Below are positions 54,921-61,863 of a stretch of DNA of 64,000 nucleotides, in pieces; the first letter of the stretch is position 1, and each line of letters opens with the position of its first letter. Below the pieces are notes generated by a model. That model worked only from the letters and a program-made list of their open reading frames with translations, had not been told where the DNA came from and did no database searches. A program made the translations under genes and the position numbers. The stretch covers positions 1 through 64,000 of the forward strand of contig NZ_JQFW01000027.1 in the NCBI RefSeq assembly GCF_000753865.1, read 5' to 3'. Origin of the DNA: Alteromonas sp. LOR (lineage in GTDB: Bacteria; Pseudomonadota; Gammaproteobacteria; Enterobacterales; Alteromonadaceae).

Positions 54921-55319
54921 ATGTTGAAAATAGTTAAAACCTCTATCGTTATCGCAGCTTCTACTCTTGCTTTCTCTAACGCAGCACAAGCAGACGGCAT
55001 CAATGATGCACTAGCTAATATCTGTACCATCGTACAGGCTGATGACAAAGGTGAGCTTCGTAAGAAAATGCGTAGCGTACAGTCAGATTACCGTTTGAAA
55101 CTTCGCGATTATTACGCAGGTGTTTCATGTGACGGACAAAGCCTTATCCGTACAGCAGTAACCAGCAATGCGGTTGAAGTAGGTACGTTACTTGTTAAGA
55201 AAATGCCAAGTAAAGACCTTCAAGCGCCAGAAGCAGACGGCAAAACACTTCAAGCGTGGATTGCTGAGCAAGGTTTACAAGACTCACCCATTTCTGCTGA
55301 GCTTAACGGAAGAATTTAA
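54921..55319 (+). CDS. DUF3718 family exported protein
   Basis: A 132-residue small exported protein. The signal peptide (MLKIVKTSIVIAASTLAFSNAAQA-D) gives a mature chain of about 108 residues. It carries the DUF3718 pattern: ALANICTIVQADDKGELRKKMRSVQSDYRLKLRDYYAGVSCDGQSLIRTA, with two cysteines that could form a disulfide, then LLVKKMPSKDL. The family is found mainly in Alteromonadales and has no known function. ATG 54921 is chosen because it opens the signal peptide and has CAGGA upstream; a longer frame from 54831 is unsupported. A terminator follows at 55406. Confidence 0.85.
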   Translation: MLKIVKTSIVIAASTLAFSNAAQADGINDALANICTIVQADDKGELRKKMRSVQSDYRLKLRDYYAGVSCDGQSLIRTAVTSNAVEVGTLLVKKMPSKDLQAPEADGKTLQAWIAEQGLQDSPISAELNGRI

Positions 55320-55405
55320 TCTTCAACCATACTGAATTTATCACACCACGCTATTAAGCGGTGTGATTACCATTTCAACATGGTAGCGGCATTGCGCCGC
55401 ACTAG

Positions 55406-55437
55406 AGGCCCCTTTAATGGGGCCTTGCCTTTTTTTT
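55406..55437 (+). terminator. Intrinsic terminator of the DUF3718 gene
   Basis: AGGCCCC-tttaat-GGGGCCT followed by TGCC and a run of eight T. Confidence 0.85.
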
Positions 55438-55558
55438 ACTTGCCATCATTTTTCTAACTCTTCACTGCTGTAATTTCTTGTGTTTCCTAACTCTCAATTT
55501 TGCGGGTGTACTTTTTGTGCCCCTAACATGCGCTTGGCATGTTCCTAGATTGTTTCGC

Positions 55559-55572
55559 CTGATTTTTATCAA
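55559..55572 (+). promoter_or_regulatory. FNR/ANR-like box upstream of cytochrome c'
   Basis: CTGAT-tttt-ATCAA, nine of ten positions of the TTGAT-N4-ATCAA consensus, 142 bp before the cytochrome c' start. This suggests induction at low oxygen. Confidence 0.5.
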
Positions 55573-55713
55573 TTATCACTTGCGCTTTGAACGGCTCTTC
55601 GTCACGATGAAAAGCGCGCTCGAAACAGCGGGGCAACAGGCCTTATAAAAATCACCACTGATACCGCAGTGTATAGAAAGCAAATCTCATAGTGTTAAAA
55701 AAAGGGAACAGGC

Positions 55714-56211
55714 ATGAAACATATAAATAAAGCAGTAATCGCAGCCACAGCTTGCATGGCATTTTCAAGTGTTGCGTTTTCTAGTAACGCATTAGCCGCA
55801 GAAGTAAAGCCTGCAATGTCGGCAAAGCATGCAAAAGCGGCAACACAATATCGCCAGTCAATTTTTCAACTAGTGAAAAGCAATATGGGACCACTAGGTG
55901 GCATGGCAAAAGGCGCATTACCGTTTGATGAGTCTGTAATGCAAACTAACGCTGTGCGATTAGAGCAACTTGCTACCATGATGGGCGACTACTTGTCGGT
56001 AGATACTCGAGAATACAACGTAGACACTGGCGCAAAAGATGCTATTTGGGAAAATTTCTCAGATGTTGAAACAAAAATTGCTGCGCTTAACACTGCCGCT
56101 CAGGGCTTACAAACTGCCGTTAAAGCTGGCGATAAGAGTGCTTACCGAGATGCCATTGGGAAAATTGGTGCAAGCTGTAAGTCATGTCATGATGACTACA
56201 AAAAAGACTAA
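55714..56211 (+). CDS. Cytochrome c' (class II c-type cytochrome)
   Basis: A 165-residue periplasmic heme protein. A signal peptide occupies about 1-29 (ending NALAA-E). The four-helix bundle follows, with the heme motif C155-K-S-C158-H159 close to the C-terminus, as in class II cytochromes (KIGASCKSCHDDY). The family binds NO and is linked to nitrosative stress or low-oxygen respiration. The FNR-like box upstream fits this. A b-type cytochrome, a frequent genetic partner of such proteins, is encoded 2.3 kb away, beyond prpE. ATG 55714 has AAAGGGAACAGG upstream. A terminator follows. Confidence 0.92.
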   Translation: MKHINKAVIAATACMAFSSVAFSSNALAAEVKPAMSAKHAKAATQYRQSIFQLVKSNMGPLGGMAKGALPFDESVMQTNAVRLEQLATMMGDYLSVDTREYNVDTGAKDAIWENFSDVETKIAALNTAAQGLQTAVKAGDKSAYRDAIGKIGASCKSCHDDYKKD

Positions 56212-56244
56212 GCTATTTTTATCAAAAGCGAACTCGTTTTTTTG

Positions 56245-56278
56245 AAAAGCTGGTAGCGGTGCTGCCGGCTTTTTTTTG
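56245..56278 (+). terminator. Intrinsic terminator of cytochrome c'
   Basis: An imperfect stem AAAAGC-TGG-TAGC ... GCTG-CCGGCTTTT followed by a run of T, 34 bp after the stop. Confidence 0.8.
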
Positions 56279-56378
56279 ACTATTAAACAAAAGCTTAACT
56301 TATGTAAGCCTGAAGTCTTATAAGCATTCACGACTATACTGAAGTAGTGTAACAATGAACTCTACAACGGATTTGGTT

Positions 56379-58280
56379 ATGAACTACAAAGAAGAATATA
56401 CAGCCTCAACAACCTCTCCTGAACGCTTTTGGTTAGAAAAAGCTCGCGACATAGAATGGTTTAAAGCGCCTGAAACAGCACTATCTGGCTCAGCAAACGG
56501 TTATCAAACGTGGTTCAAAGGCGGGCAGCTCAATACCAGTTATCTTGCGCTTGATCACCATGTCAATGCGGGGAGGGGAGACAAAGCCGCCCTTATCTAC
56601 GACTCTCCGGTTACCAATACCACGCGAACCTATAGCTACAGTGAATTGCTACAGGAAGTGGCTACCTTTGCCGGCGCGCTTCAAGACCTAGGGGTCTCTA
56701 AGGGAGAGCGAGTAATAATTTATATGCCCATGATCCCACAAGCCACTATCGCCATGCTTGCCTGTGCTCGCTTAGGTGCTATTCATTCTGTGGTCTTCGG
56801 TGGATTTGCAGCAAATGAATTAGCGGTACGCATAGATGACGCTACTCCATCGTTTATCGTTACTGCGTCTTGCGGCATTGAGGGGACAAAGCTGCTCCCT
56901 TATAAGCCGTTGGTAGACAGTGCCATTGAGCTTGCCTCGCACAAGCCTAATGGATGCGTGGTTTTTCAACGGCCACAGCTGCACGCCGAACTCGATTCTA
57001 CCTTCGATTATGATTGGCATTCTTTAATGGAAACGTGTTCGCCCGTCCCTGCCGTTAAGGTAGACGCAACAGATCCTCTCTACATTCTTTATACGTCTGG
57101 CACGACCGGCAAACCCAAAGGTGTAGTACGAGACAATGGTGGTCACGCCGTAGCCCTTTATTATTCTATGGGAGCACTTTACGGTATTGATGAAAACGAT
57201 GTGTTTTGGGCGGCTTCCGATGTAGGCTGGGTAGTTGGGCATTCTTATATCGTTTATGGACCACTGATAAAAGGTGCTACCTCGGTAATGTATGAGGGTA
57301 AACCTGTAGGCACGCCCGATGCAGGGGCATTTTGGAGTATGGTAGAGCGGCATAAAATCAATATTTTATTTGGCGCACCTACTGCTTTTAGAGCTATTCG
57401 AAAAGAAGATCCAGAAGGCGAGTTTATCAAGCAGTATGACCTTTCCAGTCTGCGAACGATATTTATGGCCGGAGAGCGTTTAGACCCTCCTACGTATTAT
57501 TGGACGCTAGAGAAAACCAATAAGCCGGTAGTGGATCATTGGTGGCAAACTGAAACGGGATGGCCCATTTGCTCAAACCCAATGGGAATAGAACCAATGC
57601 AGACTAAGCCTGGTTCCTCAAGTGTGCCCACTCCAGGCTTCAACGTAAAAGTACTCAATGGTATTGATAGTGAATCGGCACCCGGACAAAAAGGCTCTAT
57701 TGCCATTCAACTGCCGCTGCCTCCAGGGTGTTTGTCTACGATTTGGCAAGACCACTCTCGGTTAGTGAATGGTTATCTAAGAGAGTTTGAGGGCTACTAC
57801 AGCACGGGTGACAACGGCTATATCGATGAAGACGGTTACGTGTTTATCATGGGGCGCACCGACGATGTTATCAATGTAGCAGGCCATAGGCTTTCTACAG
57901 GGGAAATGGAAGAAGTACTTGCTGCACACCCTGCAGTAGCTGAATGCAGCGTTATCGGGGTCAACGACGCACTAAAAGGTCAACTCCCTGTAGGTTTAGT
58001 TTTGTTAAAAGACGGCGTTGATATTAATGAGGCAGACTTAGAAAAAGAACTGGTTGCTTCGGTAAGGAGCAGCATTGGTCCCGTTGCCTGTTTTAAACGC
58101 GCCATTGTTGTTAAGCGTCTGCCGAAAACTAGGTCAGGTAAAATTCTGCGCAAATTATTGCGACAAATAGCTGCAGACGAACCCGTGTCAGTTCCCTCAA
58201 CCATAGACGACCCGAGCAGCGTTGCTGAAATTGCCACGTTAATGCGCGATAAAGGGCTTGTAGAAGCAGCCGAGGTATAG
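56379..58280 (+). CDS. prpE: Propionyl-CoA synthetase
   Basis: A 633-residue AMP-forming acyl-CoA synthetase. It matches E. coli PrpE better than Acs: MNYKEEYTASTTSPERFWLEKARDIEWF at the N-terminus and an overall length near 630. The ATP motif YTSGTTGKPKG lies near 238-248, SDVGWVVGHSYIVYGPL follows, and the adenylate site is HWWQTETGWPI. The C-terminal domain has GRTDDVINVAGHRLSTGE and the catalytic lysine in KTRSGKILRK, the site of regulatory acetylation in this family. It activates propionate and probably other short acids. ATG 56379 fits the family start; ATG 56355 is an in-frame alternative. It is a plausible target of the CrbS/CrbR-like system nearby, though acs is the classical target. 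A 25-bp repeat array follows. Confidence 0.92.
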   Translation: MNYKEEYTASTTSPERFWLEKARDIEWFKAPETALSGSANGYQTWFKGGQLNTSYLALDHHVNAGRGDKAALIYDSPVTNTTRTYSYSELLQEVATFAGALQDLGVSKGERVIIYMPMIPQATIAMLACARLGAIHSVVFGGFAANELAVRIDDATPSFIVTASCGIEGTKLLPYKPLVDSAIELASHKPNGCVVFQRPQLHAELDSTFDYDWHSLMETCSPVPAVKVDATDPLYILYTSGTTGKPKGVVRDNGGHAVALYYSMGALYGIDENDVFWAASDVGWVVGHSYIVYGPLIKGATSVMYEGKPVGTPDAGAFWSMVERHKINILFGAPTAFRAIRKEDPEGEFIKQYDLSSLRTIFMAGERLDPPTYYWTLEKTNKPVVDHWWQTETGWPICSNPMGIEPMQTKPGSSSVPTPGFNVKVLNGIDSESAPGQKGSIAIQLPLPPGCLSTIWQDHSRLVNGYLREFEGYYSTGDNGYIDEDGYVFIMGRTDDVINVAGHRLSTGEMEEVLAAHPAVAECSVIGVNDALKGQLPVGLVLLKDGVDINEADLEKELVASVRSSIGPVACFKRAIVVKRLPKTRSGKILRKLLRQIAADEPVSVPSTIDDPSSVAEIATLMRDKGLVEAAEV

Positions 58281-58306
58281 GTATTTACTTTGTATTCAAA
58301 CCTAAC

Positions 58307-58413
58307 GCTAGCGCCTCTTCTAGAGAGCGCCGCTAGCGTATCTTCTAAAAAGCGCCGCTAGCGTATCATCTAAAAAGCGCTGCTAGCCTATCCATTTTCA
58401 TCCGGATGCTAGC
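58307..58413. repeat. 25-bp tandem repeat and hairpin after prpE
   Basis: Three 25-bp units beginning GCTAGCG and ending AAGCGC(C/T) at 58307, 58332 and 58357, and a partial fourth. The partial copy forms a hairpin with the following sequence (GCTAGCcTATCC ... GGATgCTAGC, 58382-58413), which may terminate both convergent genes. Confidence 0.85.
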
Positions 58414-58468
58414 GCTCTTATTGAACTACACGCTTTAGTAATAATTACGGGCTAGCACTAAAAATATG

Positions 58469-59179
58469 CTAGTAATAATACTGGGCGGCAGGGGCCGAAG
58501 GTGGTAATACTTCAACCACAACATACACACACGCAGCAGCGACAAGGGCAATAATAATGGCCTTGCCTAATTGAGAGTGTGTTATGCCCTGAGCTTCGCC
58601 GTAGTATTGCGCTTCGTCTTCAGGCAGAGGCTTTTTACCGCTTATCATTGGCGGCACAAGCTTTTGTCTTTTGTAGAAACCGTAAAATACACTAGCGCCA
58701 ATGTGCAGCACAATTACATACACCAGTGTATCGAATGACAGATGGTGCAGTGTATTCATGATTGATAAGACATCGTCTTTCGCCATGCTTCGCAAAGGTC
58801 CATCCAGAAATATATCGTCAGTCATAAACAGTCCTGAAACGGCTTGCACTAGCACAAGTGTTATCATAACCACCACAAACCAGCCGCCTAGTGGATTGTG
58901 TCCAACGGATGGCAAGCTGTCTCTATCAAAGAGAGTCTTTACGTACGCAAACACAGCTCCAGGGCCTTTTACGAATTGGCTAAATTTGGCGTACCTTGGG
59001 CCAAACATCCCCCAAAGTAGCCTGAATATAATCAGCCCCAACGTAAAATAACCAATATAGAAATGCCACTGCAGGGCATCGTCAAGTAACTCAGCGGTCA
59101 CGTATTGAGCCAAAATACTCAGCACCAATAGCCAGTGAAACAGTCGAGTGGGCAAATCCCAGATAAGCCTTTTTTTCAT
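58469..59179 (-). CDS. Cytochrome b561-type membrane protein
   Basis: A 236-residue di-heme b-type cytochrome of the Ni/Fe-hydrogenase-cytochrome-b/b561 family. It opens with the characteristic IWDLPTRLFHWLLVLSILAQYVTAE (heme His in FHW). Then come LQWHFYIGYFTLGLIIFRLLWGMFGPRYAKF, two further helices with HHLSFDTLVYVIVLHIGASVFYGFYKR (heme His residues), and a final single helix near 205-222. Such proteins pass electrons from quinol to periplasmic c-type cytochromes; cytochrome c' at 55714 is the likely partner. The start ATG has a weak ribosome site. It is convergent with prpE, not in an operon with cytochrome c'. Confidence 0.88.
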   Translation of the reverse strand: MKKRLIWDLPTRLFHWLLVLSILAQYVTAELLDDALQWHFYIGYFTLGLIIFRLLWGMFGPRYAKFSQFVKGPGAVFAYVKTLFDRDSLPSVGHNPLGGWFVVVMITLVLVQAVSGLFMTDDIFLDGPLRSMAKDDVLSIMNTLHHLSFDTLVYVIVLHIGASVFYGFYKRQKLVPPMISGKKPLPEDEAQYYGEAQGITHSQLGKAIIIALVAAACVYVVVEVLPPSAPAAQYYY

Positions 59180-59467
59180 AAGAGGTGTTCTTTTATGGTT
59201 GAGTAGATAAGAGAGCGTTTTTCTTTATCGTATCGACTCTGCACTCAAAATTCGAGTTCGAACTGATAAAAATAACACTGTAGGCGAGGGTGATAAAAAT
59301 TATGACCTGCTATGTAGCCTTCTATGTCGCCCTCTATGTAAGTTCATGTGATCTTCTATATATGCTGCAAACGATGATATCACCTCAATTAATCTAACAA
59401 TCGCATTGCATTAGTGAATGCATTTGGCAGAATGTGAACAAGTTTAGAATTATTTAAAAGATAAAAC

Positions 59468-60271
59468 ATGAAAGTAGGACTATTTGGCGCGAATGGGCGC
59501 ATGGGTAGGGTGTTAATTGAAGCCCTCGACCTAAGTGAAAATGCAGACCTAAGTGTCGCTACAGTGAGAGATGACTCACCTTGGGTGGGTATGAATGTGG
59601 GCGAGTTGGCAGGCATTGGTAAAAAGCCAGTCGATTGTTCAGGATTTTCATCGCTATCAAAAGAAGATGCCGATGTCATGATCGACTTTACATTGCCATC
59701 TATCATCGAGACCAATTTAAATTGGTGCGTTGAGAACAATACGCCAGTAGTAATTGGTACTACAGGGCTTAACAAAGCGCAGTTGGCAGCGCTAGACGAA
59801 GCAGCTAAGCATATCCCTATCGTATTTGCTGCAAATTACAGTGTTGGCGTAAATTTAATGCTGTCGCTAGTAAAGCAAGCGGCTAGCGTGTTAGGTGAAA
59901 CGGCAGACATTGAAATAACTGAAGCCCACCATAGATTTAAACAAGACGCGCCATCAGGCACAGCCATGGCAATTGGTGAGGCCATTGCAGAGGAACTTGG
60001 AAGAGATTTAAGTACCTGCGCAGTTTATGGTCGTGAGGGCAAAGAGCCTGAAAGAGACCAAGGCACCATCGGTTTTGCTACGGTCAGAGCCGGTGATATT
60101 GTGGGAGAGCACACTGCGCTTTTCGCTGATATTGGCGAGCGTTTAGAAATTACGCATAAAGCATCGAGTCGACTTACGTTTGCTAAAGGTGCTGTTCATG
60201 CTGCAAAGTGGTTGTGTGGTCAAAAACCTGGACTATACTCCATGACTGATGTTTTAAATTTAAAGCTTTAA
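59468..60271 (+). CDS. dapB: 4-hydroxy-tetrahydrodipicolinate reductase
   Basis: A 267-residue enzyme of the lysine/diaminopimelate pathway, reducing the DapA product with NAD(P)H. The nucleotide motif GLFGANGRMGR lies at 4-14. The catalytic region EAHHRFKQDAPSGTA has the conserved HH and K, and GTTG and FAANYSVGVN are present. The length matches other gammaproteobacterial DapB (270). The ATG at 59468 has only a weak AAAGAT upstream. It is followed 449 bp later by carA, the common dapB-carA-carB order in gammaproteobacteria, but carA has its own promoter here. Confidence 0.96.
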   Translation: MKVGLFGANGRMGRVLIEALDLSENADLSVATVRDDSPWVGMNVGELAGIGKKPVDCSGFSSLSKEDADVMIDFTLPSIIETNLNWCVENNTPVVIGTTGLNKAQLAALDEAAKHIPIVFAANYSVGVNLMLSLVKQAASVLGETADIEITEAHHRFKQDAPSGTAMAIGEAIAEELGRDLSTCAVYGREGKEPERDQGTIGFATVRAGDIVGEHTALFADIGERLEITHKASSRLTFAKGAVHAAKWLCGQKPGLYSMTDVLNLKL

Positions 60272-60516
60272 TTTGAAGCTTTCAATAGCTATGGAGCTGT
60301 TGCTTATCTTCTGCCTACGATAAAAAAGCAATATAACGAGTACCGCGCTAATTCAGTTTGGGCTTGAACGCGGACTACTTGAGCAGCGACGGCTAGGGCA
60401 TGAGTTGAGCGTTGAATGAGCGGTGCGAGCGTTATTTAAACACTAAGCCGTACTTTCAGTGGTTCTGCGCAAAAAAACGATGTTAAGGGCTATTTTAATA
60501 AATTATTACAAATAAA

Positions 60517-60550
60517 TTAGACATTTTCGGTGAGTAATGTATACTCGCCG
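60517..60550 (+). promoter_or_regulatory. carA sigma-70 promoter with overlapping dyad
   Basis: -35 TTAGAC (60517-60522), exact 17-bp spacer, -10 TATACT (60540-60545). An imperfect dyad CGGtGAGTA-N5-TACTCgCCG (60528-60550) spans the -10 and could be an operator for a pyrimidine, purine or arginine-responsive regulator. Confidence 0.75.
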
Positions 60551-60625
60551 GAATTTGCCAGAATTTCGAATTCTTAGCGAGTAAATCGGCTGTAGAGCAC
60601 GTATTTATTAGCTGCAAAGATCGTG

Positions 60626-60662
60626 AAACGGGATGTATTGTTTTCATTACCTCCCGTTTTTT
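60626..60662 (+). terminator. Terminator-like hairpin in the carAB leader
   Basis: Stem AAACGGGA / TCCCGTTT with an 18-base loop followed directly by TTT, about 75 nt downstream of the predicted transcription start and 58 bp before carA. It is a candidate attenuator of carAB. Confidence 0.6.
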
Positions 60663-60720
60663 GTGGGGTTTGTGCAAAAAACTGCACAAACACATAGTTA
60701 TCCTTAATCTGGAGGTTGAC

Positions 60721-61851
60721 TTGGCTCATTCTGCCCTTTTGGTGTTAGAGGACGGTTCTGTTTTTAAAGGTACTGCTATTGGTGCCGCTGGCTGTTCCGT
60801 TGGGGAAGTTGTTTTCAACACTTCCATGACAGGCTATCAAGAAATTCTTACCGACCCATCTTACGCTGAACAAATCATTACCCTTACCTATCCACACATT
60901 GGCAACACCGGCACTAATTCTGAAGACGTTGAAGCAGATAAAATCTGGTCAAAAGGTCTTATTATTCGCGATTTGCCGCTCGTAGCCAGTAACTATCGTC
61001 AACAACAAACTCTATCTGAATACCTCAAAGCGAAAGGCATTGTAGGTATAGCAGATATTGATACCCGTCGTTTAACTCGAATTCTTCGAGATAAAGGCGC
61101 GCAAAATGGTTGTATCATTTGTACTGATGAATTAGACGAGTCTAGTGCGTTAGAGCAAGCCAAAGCATTCCCGGGTCTTAAAGGCATGGATTTGGCAAAG
61201 GTAGTGAGTATTACCGAACCAAAAACATGGACAGAAGGAAGCTGGGAGCTTGGTAAAGGCTACGTAACACCAAGTGAAAGCAAATATCATGTGGTAGCGT
61301 ACGACTACGGTGTTAAACACAACATCCTTCGTATGCTTGCCGACCGCGGTTGCAAAATCACTTTGGTACCGGCACAGACACCTGCTGATGACGTGCTTGC
61401 TATGAGTCCAGATGGGGTATTCCTATCAAACGGACCAGGTGATCCAGAGCCATGTGATTACGCTATTACAGCAATCAAAACCATTGTTGAAACGGGTATC
61501 CCAGTGTTTGGCATTTGCTTAGGGCACCAACTATTGGCGCTTGCCAGCGGTGCGACTACCGTCAAAATGAAATTTGGTCACCATGGTGCCAATCACCCGG
61601 TTAAAGATCTAAAGCGTAACGTGGTCATGATCACCAGCCAAAACCACGGTTTTGCTGTTGATGAATCTAGCTTGCCAGATAACCTAGAAATCACCCACGT
61701 TTCATTGTTCGATAAGTCGTTGCAGGGTATTCACCGCACCGACAAGCCAGCGTTTAGTTTTCAGGGTCACCCTGAAGCAAGCCCAGGCCCTCACGAAGCG
61801 GCGCCATTATTCGACCACTTCATTGAACTTATTGAACAACACAAGCAGTAG
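60721..61851 (+). CDS. carA: Carbamoyl-phosphate synthase small subunit
   Basis: A 376-residue glutaminase subunit of carbamoyl-phosphate synthase, feeding arginine and pyrimidine synthesis. The N-terminal domain has [17 protein letters not shown] and LIIRDLP. The class I amidotransferase domain carries the nucleophile C266 in GICLGHQLL and the His/Glu pair in [11 protein letters not shown]. The start is the TTG at 60721, because TCTGGAGG lies at ideal spacing and the next codons ([12 protein letters not shown]) match the family start. An upstream ATG frame (60661) crosses the hairpin and has no ribosome site. carB begins 12 bp after its stop. Confidence 0.96.
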   Translation: MAHSALLVLEDGSVFKGTAIGAAGCSVGEVVFNTSMTGYQEILTDPSYAEQIITLTYPHIGNTGTNSEDVEADKIWSKGLIIRDLPLVASNYRQQQTLSEYLKAKGIVGIADIDTRRLTRILRDKGAQNGCIICTDELDESSALEQAKAFPGLKGMDLAKVVSITEPKTWTEGSWELGKGYVTPSESKYHVVAYDYGVKHNILRMLADRGCKITLVPAQTPADDVLAMSPDGVFLSNGPGDPEPCDYAITAIKTIVETGIPVFGICLGHQLLALASGATTVKMKFGHHGANHPVKDLKRNVVMITSQNHGFAVDESSLPDNLEITHVSLFDKSLQGIHRTDKPAFSFQGHPEASPGPHEAAPLFDHFIELIEQHKQ

Positions 61852-61863
61852 GAATTAGCCAAT

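Larger units (their letters stand above)
55320..55713. other. 394-bp interval with terminator and FNR-like box
   Basis: Holds an imperfect hairpin after the DUF3718 stop, the terminator at 55406-55437, a small dyad AACATGC-gcttg-GCATGTT (55525-55543) and an FNR-like box (55559-55572) upstream of cytochrome c'. Confidence 0.6.
60272..60720. other. 449-bp dapB-carA intergenic region and carA leader
   Basis: Contains the carA promoter (60517-60545), a palindrome over its -10 element, a small dyad AGAATT-tcg-AATTCT (60560-60574) and a terminator-like hairpin (60626-60662). The leader from the predicted start site to the carA TTG is about 170 nt. Confidence 0.7.

Noticed and set aside
60517-60522. 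Third copy of the TTAGAC-N4-GTCTAA site at the carA promoter
   Set aside because: Only the TTAGAC half is present and it serves as a normal -35 element.
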